A stretch of 64,000 nt of DNA, taken from Lates calcarifer. Lineage: Eukaryota; Chordata; Actinopteri; Centropomidae. Of this stretch, positions 38,935-53,180 are shown piece after piece. The notes under the pieces were generated by a model, which was not told the origin of the DNA, did no database searches, and saw nothing but the letters and a program-made list of their open reading frames with translations. Made by a program: the position numbers and the translations under genes. Position 1 is the first letter of the stretch; each line of letters opens with the position of its first letter. The DNA is taken from contig NC_066833.1 in assembly GCF_001640805.2 (NCBI RefSeq), positions 17,616,553 through 17,680,552 on the forward strand, written 5' to 3'.

Positions 38935-41900
38935 GGGGAGGGGTGAGCTCGAAACACTTGTAAAGAAAATTAGTCACTTGTCTTTGTTCCCAGCCAGAAG
39001 ACACAGGTACAGAAACATGACTGATGTACAGTCACTATCAGCTGTAATATCGCAAATGAGAGGACTTCTTTTAAATCAGTTTGCTTTATTATTCCTGCTG
39101 AGCCAAAGACAGTTTAATTTAACAAATTAGCATATTAGGGAACAGTTTAATAACTTGTCATATTTTCAGAGAGATGCATTACTGTGCAGCATGTAGTGTC
39201 CAGTTGGCCAATAAAATAAAACAGAAATTCTTCAACCAATTTAAGCGGTTAAAATCAAAACAAAGAAAATGTTTTATGTGATATTATTTTATACATCAAC
39301 ATGCTATTTCTCAGGGAGCAGCTCCACAAATCACAGAGTTTTTAGTCTGAGATATGTCTTGATGATTTTGTCTTTCATGCAGGTGCCAAAACAATGTCAT
39401 GTGTGTTTAGACTGCTCAACAATCCATCTATTTCCCAGTTTTTGTTGCTGTTCTTTGTAAACAGCAAGTCAAATGAAATGAGCACAGTTCTACAGTAATT
39501 GCTGCATATGTTTGATTGGCTGCAAATCATATCAGAAGTGCTCCATCCACTGGCATCTTTCATTTCTTTAAGTAGCTGTCAGTATAATTCTCCACACAAA
39601 TACAGCAGAACTCACTCATTCCTGTCTGTTCATCAATCACTCGTCAAAGATACAAGGAGGTAGATAAATCCAGTGAAAGCATTAGTGAACCACATCATTT
39701 TTCAGCTCATCCCAAACATTTAATTCGTCCAAGCTCAGTTGTCTGTGCTGGGAAAAAATGTTAATGAACAATTCCCCCTAAAATGTCTTCATTTCACCCA
39801 CTTATGTCACCTTAACTGGATGGATAATTGGATTTCATTGGTTCATTCACTGTATGTTCTAGGAATAAAAAATCCTCTGTACATTCTCTGTCTTGGCATA
39901 TCTGTATTCAGAGTTGTAGGATGGGAACTATTTTTACCGTATTTTTGCTGTCAATGGTAAAGCCAAGACTTGAAATAGCTTTATTAATCCCAAGGCAGCA
40001 AGAAGTCTGAGGCAAAATACCTTTGTCAACCTTACAATGACACACTTTTATTGGATATTAATGTAATCTTCATATTAAAAATGCTGAACCCAATAACATT
40101 ACCTGTCAAATCTGAAAATCTGATTTCTATTATCTCTCTCTTCAAAGTAATTTTACTGCCATTTGTCAAAGTTATTGGTCATTTATCCAGGAAGAACAAT
40201 ATGTCTCTGTGTAGTGAGATGAGTAACACTTGGTGACTCAAACACATAAAGAAGCACAGAGCGACGGCCATAAACACTTTATTGTTTATGATCCCACAAA
40301 ATAAATTGTGCGCTCCTTATTTGTAAATCAAATTTGTATTTCAAACCTGTAAGGTGAGCTGTAATGTTTGTATTGCTTTAAGCCAAGTCCATGATTGTCT
40401 AAACAACTTTTATGTGCTTCATTTAAAATTATGCACACCACTTAAATTTATGCTCCCAAATTTAGGATACAAGTTAGCTGCAGAGAACACTTACATCTAA
40501 TTGGCAGCTCTGTAGCTCTTCACAAAAGCTCATTTGCTATAAAATTGGCCACAACTTTACTGTGTTTGGTTTGCGTTCTGTGCAACTTCTTTGATAACTT
40601 TAAAACATTTTGCAGTGCCTCCTTTATGTGTGTAGTCAGGAAGAAGTTGAATGAATAACCTTTAAGTCCTTAAACATTGTTACAGCAGACACAGTTAGAG
40701 GGATTCTTGTGTGTTTGCTGCTGGCTTGGTATAGATGAACTCTCCCCAGAGCATCAATGGCCCCTGATTCAATCAGTGTGTCTCCACGTCCACTGTTTCC
40801 TGGCACTGATATATTACAGGGAGCAGGCAGTGGTGTACGCTGTCACTGCGTGGATCAAGTTATGTCACAGCCATTTCACAGCAGCTGCAATTTTATTCAG
40901 TGGCTGTTCAGAGACGCTGAGGGGTGAAGACATTAGTTTGATCTTCTGGGTATGATCCCTTTATCTGAATGTGGACAGAGTGAGGCAAGATGAAGGTCGA
41001 CCGGTTTTCTCAGTGCATGCACACAGACAAAGGGGGCAGCGCAGTGTAACTGGATAGATTGAGTGAATGACGACAGACACAAAATGTTTATGTTTTACAT
41101 GATAAAACGGTCTTAAAACTCTGCCAAGATTAAGGAATGAGGTGGCTGCTATTCTTTCTTTTCCTGGCTTCCCTATGATGTGTCTCAGTCCCTTAGCCAT
41201 CACAAATATATTCTTTCACTTAAAAAAAAAAGGCTAGATAACTTCACAGAAAAATGGGCACTGTCATTCTTAGCTAATAGTGCATTTGTTGAGGATTATT
41301 TTCAACTGTGGATTAAGAGGCATTTGGTGTACTGGTGAGTATTTACACTATTTGGGTCTCGTACAGCTCCCATGTTCATCGTTACATGAGATAATATAAT
41401 AAGAAACGTCTGTGTGTTTAAAAGTGGAGGTTGTGGCACAGAGGAATAAGCTATACAAGGCTTTGATTATAAGTGTTTAAGAACTGATCTTTGATTATGT
41501 CGGTCTTGACTGAGAAAATATGTACTGAGTAAATTTATATATATATATATATATATTATACCTATTATAGGAATAGGGAGAGGTGATTGGTTTTTTGCCA
41601 GGGCCCTCAGCATCACCTTAAGCACTATTTTATCTTGTTTTATGTTTCTTTATGTTTTGCATTTTCTTTACTCCTTATTTCACTGTGAAATGCTCTTTTT
41701 AATTTTAAGTGTGATATTAATAAAGTGATTATCATTAGGGATTAATGTGTTATTTCAGATGTAAGAGCAAAAAATGAGGTCAAACAAAACATTGCACTAA
41801 CCTGAGCATGACCATAAATGTGTATATACTGACTGGTGACATACGGTGTATATGACATTTCATAAGTGTTAGCTTAGGGGTTTAGACCTGGACATGTTGT

Positions 41901-42330
41901 GGTCCAGGTCAGTAACTAACTACTTAATTCAGTAGATAATGAAAACCCAGTCAAACACACATCAGTCCTTAAGAGCATGAGTATCGTTCATGACTAAAAG
42001 AATTAAAAACATAAGAATACCAGATTTTTAATTGATGTTTTTTTTTCCTATAGCTTTGTGATGTGCTCTGTCCAGGCCAATGAGAGTATTCTCTACTTGA
42101 TAGAATATGGAGATATTCTAATGTTAATCTGATTCAGACCTTAGTGTAAATTTCCATATTATTACCCAAATGTATTCTCCTGGTGGATGCTTTATTCAAG
42201 GTGACATTGTGTTCTATACATTATGGTATGACAATATGCTGAATGTGATTATGTGGCACTTATTCAACTTGTCATTTTCCACAAGGGTTAAATAAATACA
42301 AACTGAATTAAATGTGACTATTCTTCCCTC
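38935..42330. other. Gene-free AT-rich stretch
   Basis: No exon is recognised. It contains a (TA)n microsatellite (41535-41560) and poly-A near 41222-41231. Short open frames (up to 92 codons) are not protein-like. Confidence 0.45.
41535..41560. repeat. (TA)n microsatellite
   Basis: A run of alternating TA in AT-rich sequence. Confidence 0.9.
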
Positions 42331-42339
42331 TCCAAAGGA

Positions 42340-43090
42340 AAACAAAAGCGGAGACGCTGCTTTGCATATTCCCTGACACCTCTCGACTAACGGATGAGAT
42401 GTGATTTAAATAAGAGCTTGCTTTCTTCACCTGTCGACCTCCTGTAAATATTATTTATGGCCTAAAACACATCTTTTAATTCCAGATATATATTTTTTTG
42501 TGATAGTCAAGTGTCAGTTCTTGGACACAACGTACTGGCTTGTGCCCATTTTTCAAGACCACAATGAATATTCAAAAGATATGCTTTAGCAAAGGGTGAA
42601 AAAAGAAAAGGGGGGACTTAACATTAATTAATATTCGTTGCTGTAAAAATGAAAGCTAGACCCGCGCTAATTTCAATAGACAATTAATCATGAGGCTCAG
42701 TAATTACACCGGGGAGTTTACAAATGATTTTTTTAAGGGGCCAGAGTAAAGGAAAGGAGATAATCCCCTTCCCATCACAATCACTGGCTTCCCACCAATC
42801 CCTGCAGAAAGAGCAATTAGAGCAAACAGCAGCAGAGCAGTAATTGTGTACCAGGAGAAGATGAAGGCAGAATCTTAATTGCAGTGAACGAAGATCACTC
42901 GCTCTCACACCTGATTGTGCTGAGGGAAAAGAATGTGCAGGCCAGAGCAAGTCTGTAACACCTCCAGGTGCTGGAGTAAAAATAACCTTAACAGGAGCTC
43001 CTGCTGTAAGAGGGTGTGCAGCACTGACATGTGGGCATCCAGAGCACCCCATTCTGGTTCTGTCACACTCAGGCTGCCACACATTCGCAA
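42340..43090. promoter_or_regulatory. Strong candidate conserved enhancer block
   Basis: A long unique block with an Oct/homeodomain-like ctttgcatattccc (about 42360), tattatttatggcc near 42448, ATTAATTAAT (42623-42632), gacaattaatcatgag (42680-42695), cagtaattacaccg near 42699 and cagtaattgtgtacc near 42839. The density of ATTA cores in GC-mixed, repeat-free sequence is among the highest in the window. Minus-strand frames here are not protein-like. Confidence 0.45.
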
Positions 43091-44965
43091 CTAAATCTCA
43101 CAGGGCATGTTACCATTATTTCACATTTCTCAAGTTATTTTATTTGGTTCAAATGACTCCCATTGGCTTGTTTCTTGAGATCTGAGAAAGTGAAAAAGGC
43201 TTAGCTTTAGCAATCTTTGTAATATGCAGTTAAAAGGATATATTATTGAGGATTATTTTATCTTGTCTTTTCATCTTAAACCTCCTCCATGTGAGAACTT
43301 TACTGACAGTAAGCATAAACTAAACAGAGCAAGAGGGCATCTAAACCAGTAATATTTTCTGTAGTGCTGGAAGTCTTGAAACCACTGAGGAGAGGGATAT
43401 GAAACATGATTATTGGATATATACAAAATTAATTTTACATTGAAAAAATCTTTTTTTTTTTCAGTCTTCCTGGTATGTTTGCACACTATATACATACAGT
43501 ATAACCCATCACACAAAACCTTACTTCTGATGTAAGCTTAGCTGATATATAGGTTTTGTGTATTTATATGTTATCATATAATGTAACATATTTTTCTGTT
43601 CTGACATCAGCACCAAAAACGCCCATATCCTCAAATCAATTACTTCTTGCTATTCCAGTTACCAGTCCAAGTCCAAGGGTGACTGAGGTTTTTCCATTGC
43701 TGCACTCTTCACTCCTCACTGTCAGGTCCTCCCCATCTAAGACACACATTTTCTCAGCTGTGTTTGAGTAATAACTATAAAATTGTTTTATTTTTCCTTT
43801 TTATTCTGATTTTCACCCCAGAGGCATTTAACTGTATTTTAAATTTCAGTGTGAAGCACATTGGTTGTTTGTCTTGAATTAACCACTAGATGAAACTGTT
43901 CTGAGTAAAATTCACTGCAAATTTGTCACTGATCCCAGACCAGCACTCAAACAGAGCAATAATGAGTGCAAATCTTCGCTGCTATGTATGTTAAGTGTGT
44001 TTATGGTCAATCACAGCGACTCATATGAAAAAATATTAAATCAGGTCAGTATAAAACGGTGCTGAAATATTGTGCTGTCAGCACATTTCCACATCACCTC
44101 ATGACGTATAGTTAGGACTCACGGCACAAGGCCCAACCCTTTACCACAGTGTTGTTACTGGCTGCCTCCTCATTCTGACCTGAGCCAGGGAGCAGCAGAA
44201 GACATGCAATTATTTTAACTGCAGTAATTTTGCAAGATTGTTAATAAATACATGCCTTGTTGCTATTCAAAACATTCAATTCATAAAAACAATTATTATA
44301 CGCTACAGCCACCAGACTTCTAATTTTATTTGGGGAATCCTGGTGTAACCTGAACTTGCTCAGAAACTCCAACATTGCTTCTTTTGAGTCTGGAGAGAAA
44401 CAGCATCACATATTGTGTTTGAATAATGTTACTAATTTGCTTTACTTTCCTCCAGTAAGGGCAGTGACTCAAACACAGCTGCACTTACACACGACAGCTG
44501 GCTTATTGTAGATAAGCAGTAAAACAGTTAGAGTTAACTTCAAACATCATGATCAACAGCCAATTTACATGTTTTCTTTTTTTTTAAACATAACTTTCTT
44601 TTCCTTTAGATCTCATGTCCCTTACATCACAGCACTTCACAACCAATCGTGCATTATATTGTTGCGCTTTCATGGCTGTAAGTAGATTTTTTTTTTCTGA
44701 TGCAATGGGGCACTAAATAAACTATACCACAATAAAAGAATAACATAATATCACTAAACCAAGGTTTCCAGGATTACCATTACAACTGAGTGCACAACAA
44801 CAAACCTGGGAAAAGTGAAGATGTATCAGTGAAATTACTACAGAGTTCATCTCAGTGCTTTGTCTTACAGATATGATGAGCCTACTGGGAAATGCAAAAT
44901 TTTAGTGATCTGTTTAGAGAAGTGTGCTCAGTCCAGGGGAGCCTGATAAATCGTTAAGAAATGAG
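43091..44965. other. Gene-free AT-rich stretch
   Basis: No gene is recognised; only short T-runs (about 43450-43460, 44576-44585, 44687-44697). A less repetitive piece near 44040-44150 may be regulatory. Confidence 0.4.
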
Positions 44966-45310
44966 TTAGATCCACAGTGAATGATCAGTGCCGCCTGTGA
45001 TCTCAGTTTATTGTGTAAGAAGATACAAGGGCAGGCGTGCTGGAGCCTCATGCTTTAACCCCAGCTTCCTGTGTAACAGTATAGCATTTCTGTTTAACTT
45101 TATAATCAGAGCTTTATTAATGCAATGCTTTTCTTCCGCCTAATAATGAAACAACACAAATAAAATAAATTGTGATCAATGGAGGCGAGCAGAGACAGAT
45201 GAGGAGTCTGTCACACTGGGGATGATACCAATTTATCTCTTTAATGCATCTCCATGGGGTTCTCTCACTAAAGGATACAGATTACTGAACCCCTTGTCTC
45301 AGAGGGAAAT
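44966..45310. promoter_or_regulatory. Candidate cis-regulatory block
   Basis: Unique sequence with gtgaatgatcagtgccgcc, ctcagtttattgtg and cgcctaataatgaaac words between AT-rich flanks. Inferred role only. Confidence 0.3.
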
Positions 45311-46215
45311 GCGTGAGAAGAATCCATATAATGTACAGAGATGGAGAGCCCTTCTCTCATCTTGTATCATTCATGCTTCTTGGTCACTCCCTACATCAAA
45401 TGCAAGAATCCAGCAAATGTGTACAAATATTCAGAGGTTGTTTTCTTGTAATGAAAAGTGCAATAATGTAATCTAATTTAAATGGCTGCAGATTTACGTG
45501 CAGCAATACTATAATTACATCTACATAGCAAAACTTTCATATAAATCTGTAATGTAGCAGATGTACATGTAGCAGAGAGTCCATGTTGCTTATTGTAAGT
45601 TGTTTTATGGCAAAGAAAACCAAACCAACGCATCTGGAGCAACACAATCAGTAGCTTGGGGTTTTCTACTTCTTCGAAAGGATGAGCCATAAACAACTAA
45701 AGCTATAAACTACTGAAGCTTTGCAGCGCAGTGAGAGACAGAAATCTAACATGTGCTGGTGAATGAAGACAAGGAAGGCACACCCCTGCAGTAAATAAGG
45801 AATTCCCTGCAGCTCTGCTCTCAAACCAGAAGGCAAAAGTCAACCAGGTCACAGTGTTGCGTCAGTAACTTAAAAAGGGGGAGAAAAAAAAACTAATACC
45901 AGAGAAAAATTTGAGGTCAGGCAGTAAAAATACAGTTGCTCTCTGCTCCAGGTATGAAGGACAACACTATTATATCTAACGTGGAGGCTTTGATCCTAAA
46001 ATTCCCCATTACATACGAGCATGTCGGGCTGGATCACTCACGTGCAGCAACTTGGAACAAAACTCCGGTACTACACGTTCTGGGTGAGGTGTTCTCATGC
46101 GGTGCCACTGACACTGAAAAATAAAGAAACGACTTCATGTTTTCATATATAAACATGTTTGTATTCATAGGGGTTTCTACATTTTCTGAGGGCAATGGCA
46201 TTTCAGGAGGCCCAA
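45311..46215. other. Gene-free stretch
   Basis: No exon, RNA gene or repeat family is recognised. Confidence 0.4.
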
Positions 46216-46219
46216 GGTC

Positions 46220-46620
46220 AAATTTAGACTGGGTCATAAATTGTTTTGTTTGATGGCCTACATTTGCCTCAATAGCAGGGGGAAGGCCAAGCCCATAAAA
46301 ACGTAAAAGACGGGCTGGCCGACTGTGGGCTTGGTTGCCAGCATTGTTGTCCTGGGGACCACAAGATGCTCCCAGTGGAGGCTTCATGGTGAATAAAGAC
46401 TGTTATGGCCCACCATTGGCACGCACAGAGGGCTCATGGAGATTGCTACTTCCAGGGCTCAGTCAGCGAGGAAGTCACAATGGCAAACTCAAAGCTGCAG
46501 CCATTCCATTGTCAGTAACGAAAAGAGGGCTTGTCAGAAACAGAGGGCTGTGTTTCTCTTTGCTGAGCAATTCAGGGGAAGCATTAAGGGACAGATAAAG
46601 AGCCATATCATAGATTTATG
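46220..46620. promoter_or_regulatory. Candidate cis-regulatory block with posterior-HOX-type site
   Basis: GC-richer unique sequence with CCCATAAAAACGTAAAAG at 46292-46309, a pattern like HOX9-13 sites (CATAAAA), followed by about 300 bp of non-repetitive sequence. Overlapping frames on both strands are compositional. Confidence 0.35.
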
Positions 46621-47265
46621 AAAAGATGTTTTTTTCATTGCTGAAAAAAATTATTTCAAGGTTGGAATTTTACCCTAGATTAAAACTGTTCTGCTTCTTT
46701 GATCTGTAGAAATAGTGGCGTGAACTCATTTTCATAAGTATAGCAGATTGATGACTTTGCCTTATATCTAATAGCCACTTATGATTAAACAGTTGCTATT
46801 ATGTAAGTGAAGCACAGGTCAAATATCAAGCACAGATTGTCTCTCAGTAATTTCTGACCATGTCTGTGGCACTCAACCCTACGACCATTTGATCCCACTA
46901 AACATGTCACAAATACATTCTTCCTTTAAAAAATAGTCTCCAGTAAATGTACTGTACTCTATTTTCAGCTGCAGATTAATACACATTTCTTGTCATTTGT
47001 AATAGTTTCTGGACAACAACAAAAGTCTATGATACAGAGGAATAATCTATATTGTGCATTTGATACACAGATGATGCTTTATAGAAGGGTCAGTTCATTG
47101 TTGGTTTTGGTGTTTTCATGAGCTCAACAGTAAAATCCTGTGTGTAAAGACTCCAACCCCCCAAAAGCCTTAGCAACGTAAAAAACAGGCTCCAAATCAT
47201 TTATGACTACAGCAATATCCCAATAACCTTACAGCATAGCCAAGCTTAGAGGGGCTTACTAAATC
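46621..47265. other. Gene-free AT-rich stretch
   Basis: Nothing recognisable. Confidence 0.45.
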
Positions 47266-48245
47266 ACTGCGGTAGGCAGTTTTCAGTGTTTGCTAATAGC
47301 ACTTGCTGAGTAGATATTAACACGTGAAAAGCGGGTGTATTGGTTGTAGTGAGAGGGGGATTTGGGAATCCCCAGACAGGACCTCCATGTAGGCTTGCCC
47401 TGGACAGGCCACACCTCACTCCTCCAGCCCCCCCCAAACACACACACACAGCTACATCTGCTCCTCATTAACACCATTATAATGAGCCGCTGCACCTGAG
47501 GTAAATAAAACTCTGGTCTGGCTCTTGGTCTGCTCCCTCACCCTCGCATCAACAGATCCAACACTGGCACTCTGTGTGTGTCTGTTGCTGCTGTTGTCAG
47601 AGGGGCTTGGATGCACCCCCTCAACCAGCCTTTTTTTTGTTTCTGAGAGGACATTAAATGTGGTCAGTGGAGGAGCTACTGGCTACACATAAAACCCCCA
47701 CAGGTTCTCCATTCACAGCCATGGCCACAAAGCGGATAATGAGCTCCATAAAACTGTCAGGAGGGAAGAATAAATGTGCATCGGATACACCAACCGTAAT
47801 TCAGATGTGGCTCTAAGTAGTTGGAAGAATGATAAGAAATGGTTTTCTCTGGCATTGATCAGACACTGCAGAAATATTAACATGTTCAAATCCTGGTGAG
47901 ATACAGCAGTACGTCTCCACCCTGGGAACAGCCATGGCTTCTGGTGGTCTGGACTCTGGCCAAGTCCAGCCCTCATTAATGTGAAGAGGTTAAATGGTTT
48001 TTTTTTTTTAAAAATCAGGTAGTTTTGAATAAAACACTTTTTTTCTCCTAAGGCCTTCACATTGAACAGGACTGCAATTGTTCCTTTTTGGCAAGCGACT
48101 CATATTTAGCGAAGGCTCTCGTCTGCAGCAGCTGTTTCTGCTAAATTACTGTATGTATTCTGGGGACAGATTAAATATGTTCTCCCTGAAAAATTCAACT
48201 GCTCATTCTCACTTTATGATTCAGTCATTAGTCCTGATATTTGCT
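47266..48245. promoter_or_regulatory. Candidate cis-regulatory island cluster
   Basis: GC-richer unique sequence at 47330-47720 and again at 48060-48240 (gctaaattactgtatg, ttatgattcagtcattag), with an AT-rich gap and a poly-T run (about 47999-48009) between. No exon is recognised. Confidence 0.3.
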
Positions 48246-51200
48246 TTAATCTATTAAGACTTAGATAAATGACATTTAGAATTGTGCACAATTTTATTAT
48301 TCTAACATTACCATAAATATGACATCTAAATAAAAATCCCCCCCAAAATCTGATTTAGTTGGATGTGAAGCAGTGGGCAACTTTGAACAACGCTGTTTTG
48401 ACAAATGAACATGACATGCGGGGGAAAAATAATTTGACAGGTGACAAATGTTGAGCGGTGATACAATCTGAAAAGCAGGCCACCTGAAATATGACTCAGT
48501 CTATTAAAATCATTCATGGAGGATATTGAATAGTTCTTTAAAGACTTCAAATATCTGATAAGATTTATTTTCATTTGATTAAATGTTTTTTATGATGATT
48601 ACATTTCAGACAAAAACACAGACTGAATTTAGTTATTAGTTTGGTATGTGATGTGTTTGTTTGTGGGAAAACATAAATCTCCCTCAGTAATCACATGGTA
48701 TTTACACAGCAACACCACAGGTAGGTAAATTATCAGTTCGCTGATATAGACTGTCATCATTCTGTGTTGTTCACATTCAAATGTTTTGATGGAACATGTG
48801 CGAGATCAGACTCGACATATTATTGGGAAAGAGTTCCTTTGCTTTTCTTCCTGAGCCTAATTTAGCTCTGACTAAAATAGTAGCATCCCCCTCAACATGT
48901 TTGAGTTGGCTCTGGCTGGGAAAAGTTAGCTTTCATTTAATTTATGAATTACAGTGTAACAGATTAGGTTGTTTGAGTCATTGCAAAAGCATGTTTTTGT
49001 TTCAGTATCCTAATTACCAGAACATGTTTGCTCTGCCAGGCGGGGAGTTTCCTGCAGCTGCTGTTTGCTCTCAGCAGTGATGGGATCCAAGTCAACCTGC
49101 AGACACTGCAGATGGACAAACCTCTGGTGGAGGGAAAGGTGAAGAGTGCAGATAAAACATACAGAAATCACTGCAGTGACCATGTGGAGTGATTTTTTTG
49201 TGGTGTTCCTCCTTGAACTGCACTGAATCATCATTCTGCTGAGATTTAATACCGTTGTTTTATTTATTTATTTGTTACAAGCCTTAATTTAGGGTTATGT
49301 TCAGCACTCTTTTCTCTCTTTAGAAAAACAGAGCTATTGTTGAATTATGTTTTCTTGCCATAATATAACCACAGTTCACAGTTTTCAATACTTACTCATG
49401 CAGTGCCAACAAAAAATACAGAAATGATCATGCAGAACAGAAATACATCAAAGGATATGAGATTTTTACAGTCCGGCATGTTTTCAGTTTTCATTATCAT
49501 GCATTTCATCATCTCATATGACTGCAGATTTGCATTTATTTGGAGAAATTCTGTCCATGATTTATCACCACATGTGTCCAAGCTAAAGTCCAACAGACTT
49601 CCTCACTATGACTCTCTGCTCCAACGCAAACACAGAAGTCAGACTCAGTGAAGGTCTGATGTTTTTCATTCTCTGCATGTTAAGAAGCTGACTCCAATTC
49701 CAAAAGCATATTGCGTGTACTGTAAATTGTCATTTGTTAGGTATACATGTCAAATACAGTGGTGAGTAGAGGAGTAATCTGAAGTAAAATAGGGTGGAGA
49801 TTTATACTGATGAAGGGGGGAGGAGATTGGAATTAAGAAAAAATAGAGAATTCGCAGCAAAGTGACCTGATTAACAATCATACACAACATAAACCTGAGA
49901 CAAATAGCCACAACCCGAATGTACTCCCCCATGCAGAGCACTCTTGACCAAACACCCCAGCATTGTGGACATCTGCTTTTTAACCCTCAAACTTTTTACT
50001 TTAGGGAATTTCTAAACGTCAAATAAAGTAAGATGGTAAAAACTAAACTCCCTCTCCACTTGTGATCCAGATGTCCTTGTGCTAAATTATATGGTTGTGA
50101 GACACTTGGTACTTTTAGGACCTGCATCACTGAACACAAAAGCATCATTAACACAAGGGATTTTAACTTGCTAAACATTTCCTCGAGAACAGACTCTAGA
50201 CTCTTGTTCACAGAGAGAAAAGTCTGGGCCATGCAGAAAGTCAGAACCACAGCTAGGTGTATGATATCTGCAGATGACTACATGACAAACAATCTCTGTG
50301 AGTTTCTGTTATTCTTGCTCTGTGCTCTCCTCTACAGTTTAGTCCTTGATAATTCTACACAGAACTGATAATTGAACAAAAAGTTCTTCTCTAGATTTCC
50401 ATTCAGTAACATATGGAGGGTTCTCCTCCATTATAGAAAGAGCACTGAGCTAGAAACATGCTGCACGTCTTCAGGTTAGCTTAAGCAATTCTGATGTTTG
50501 CCAGCTGTTACTTATGTGTTTCTATCCACTCGAGCATCAATAAAACAATTCACTTTTGCAAGCAAAAGCTTTCTGAGATACAAACATGGTTGAATTTGGT
50601 GTTTGTAGTTTTTCCCTCTGTATCTTCTTATAATGTGGGTAAAAATAACTAAACTCATGCAAAAAAAAAAAAAGAAAAAAAAAAAAAAGAAAAAATTGAT
50701 TGGTTACATATGTTCACTGCCTAATTATCTTTTATGTATTGGTTTCTTTTTCCTTTTTTTGTTTTCGCTTTTTCAGAGGCCAGTGATTTACTGTTCATGA
50801 ATTTATGCAACAAAGGAAAGCAGCCAGTTCTGGAGGCTATAACTCATAGGCCAAAAGTCGGCCTTATTTACATTGTATACAATGCAAACCTGATTTCTCA
50901 TTTTGTTTTAAGCCTGGTGTGTAAATCTTCACAGGAATACATGAAGCCAATGATAGTGGACAACTCTGAAGTAGGAGGAACCTCTGCAGTTTTTTTTCTA
51001 TTTTCTGTGCCTCTGCCTCCATTAAGACATGTTTGTTAGAGTGAGGATCAACTGTAAATTTAGTTTAAAAAGTTTTTTTCATAACATGTATGACCATGAG
51101 TTGATTTTGGTTGTGTATGACCACTGGATTTTCAACATGAATTTGTAAAACTACCCACTGAAGTATAAAATGATGCAGTTTTTATTACCGTTGTCTTATG

Positions 51201-51285
51201 TATATCTCAGTTGCATTGGCACTGCAGAGTGTACAGTGTGGGAGTAACAGTAAAGACACTTTTCTGAGGTTAATGAATGAGCTTA
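48246..51285. other. Gene-free AT-rich stretch
   Basis: No exon is recognised. It includes an interrupted poly-A tract at 50660-50695. The sequence between 49980 and 50370 is unclassified. Confidence 0.4.
50660..50695. repeat. Interrupted poly-A tract
   Basis: Three A runs separated by single G bases. It may be the old tail of a plus-strand retrocopy, but no retrotransposed body could be recognised upstream. Confidence 0.8.
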
Positions 51286-51530
51286 AGGTCCTTCTCACCC
51301 AAATGTTACTTTTATGGCCGACTTTGGCAGGGAGCCTTTTGTTTCATTAGACTGCGTCTTTATCATTTATGCATTGATGGGAACACAAGGTTTTGGGGTT
51401 AGAGACACTTATTCTCTAAATGGTATTTCACTCATTCAGCCACGGGGCAAGGCTAATGGAATCTGCTGATCCCTACTGCTCTAAATGGCTTCGGAGAGGA
51501 AAGACAGCAGCCCGAATTCTGTTTGAGATT
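51286..51530. promoter_or_regulatory. Candidate cis-regulatory block
   Basis: Unique sequence with ttttgtttcattagactg, ctttatcatttatgcattg and ggctaatggaatctg. The texture is like the stronger blocks but shorter. Confidence 0.35.
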
Positions 51531-53180
51531 CTGAGCACAAATATTTTGCAAAAGTAATGCATTTAATATTTTATATTCAAAATATTTGATGGCTATCAAT
51601 AAACTTCATAACAGCTTTCATGGATCTATAAAAGTTCACTTTGTTTGCATTTTCATCTGCAATGAATTCTCAGTTTCCACAGGCTATGAAAAAGAAGTGT
51701 GGATGTGTTACGTATTTTATATTGATTGGGTGGACTTATTTAATTCAATTGCTGCATATCCTTACTTGGAGGAGCAGTGAAAATCGTTTGAGAATCAATG
51801 GGCGGAAGCAAGCAAGACAAAAATAATTGACTGTTTTCAAACTCCTGCAGGCCGCAGAATAACTAACCAAAACAGCTCCCAGGGATGTCTGAAATTGGTT
51901 TTGCAAATCCTTCAGCCACATATCCAAACCAAGAAAAATGGTAATATAGAAATCCATTTCAAACTCTACAGTGCACATGAAGTTTATTTTCTGTTTTTTA
52001 TGTTTTAACACTTATTCTGATATACGGTAGTATGCTAATGGTCAGTGAGGTCTAGGTAAAGGAGAGACAGGGTGTGTGTTTTGACTGGTTTTGGGGGGGG
52101 GGGGGTATAAACCAGATGCGGTGAGGTGGAGCTCTCCCCCACAGAGCTGCCTCCCTGGGTGCCTGGAGGTCCACTTCCAATCTATTTGCTGTAATTGCCG
52201 TCAGAGTGTACACCTTGGAGTCCTCTAATTCCCTCTTTTATTTCAGCCACCATGAGGGAGACCATCTGTCCTCCTGCCTGCACTTCCCCCACCCTTTGGC
52301 ATCCGGTCTCTCTCCCAGTCTGCACAAAAAAACACAAGCGCATGGACACACAAACGCACAGATACAAACACAGCATGCCAAGATTTTTTGTCTGGGGCTT
52401 TGATACATCACACCTTCGTCCGCCCAGCGTCACATGACTGCAGCAAAGGACATGAGTGGTGGTTTTATGAGGTGCTAGTGAGGATGGCCACGGCGCTGTC
52501 ACATAAAAGGTAAAAGTTGTCCGAATAATGAAGGTAAAGTGACACAATTTCCCATCTGCTGAGGTTTTTTATTCATTCAGCTTTCCAGAAATCTGAGAGG
52601 CTTTACCCAACACACACACACACACACACACACAGTCTCTCATCCACACTTAAACTGGGCTGCTGGAAAAAAGCTGGCCTTCTTTTCTGCTAAGATTTAG
52701 GTTATATTATTGCTACCTGGTACATTTCCTGAGACCTGCCCCCAGGGAGAGCAGACTGAAGCTGTTGTTTGCAGTTACCATGGCCCCATGTTTTCTCCTG
52801 AGGTGGCCACATTTTGTTTGAGGGACTACAGCTTTGTTCCAGACAGACCACTAATGACAGCCAGGGCTCGACCCCAGCGTCTCAGCAGGACAGGTGCTGT
52901 GCAGGTGCGCACCTTTACCTCAGCTTTGTATCTGGCTTTTGTCCACAGGTTCTCTCAATCCTCAGCAGCTCATGTCTGCGAGTTTCATGCTTCAAATCTT
53001 CTGAAAAACAAATTTATCTCAGCAGAAGCTCCTATTATTTCAATCAGAAGTCATGCAGAGGCTGGGCTGCAAATAATGTTCTGCCTAAATAAACAAAAAA
53101 CAATAATAATACAAAGAGATGCTGGTAGCAGGCCACCAAAACAGAATAATAAGTGACATTTTCTGTATCTATCTCACTGC
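51531..53180. other. Gene-free stretch with G-run, CA microsatellite and mixed islands
   Basis: It holds a G13 run (52093-52105) directly followed by TATAAA, a GC-richer segment to about 52460, and a (CA)n microsatellite. A 148-codon plus-strand frame at 52710-53156 matches no family I recognise. No splice-supported exon is seen. Confidence 0.4.
52610..52634. repeat. (CA)n microsatellite
   Basis: A perfect CA run. Confidence 0.9.

Noticed and set aside
41028..41045. AGGGGGCAGC as a further CTCF candidate
   Set aside because: The core fits but the upstream half of the consensus does not; too weak to list with the others.
52710..53156. 148-codon plus-strand open frame in the desert
   Set aside because: No recognised domain, no splice support, and a sequence texture like the surrounding non-coding DNA. 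Conservation of the frame in a relative would reopen it.
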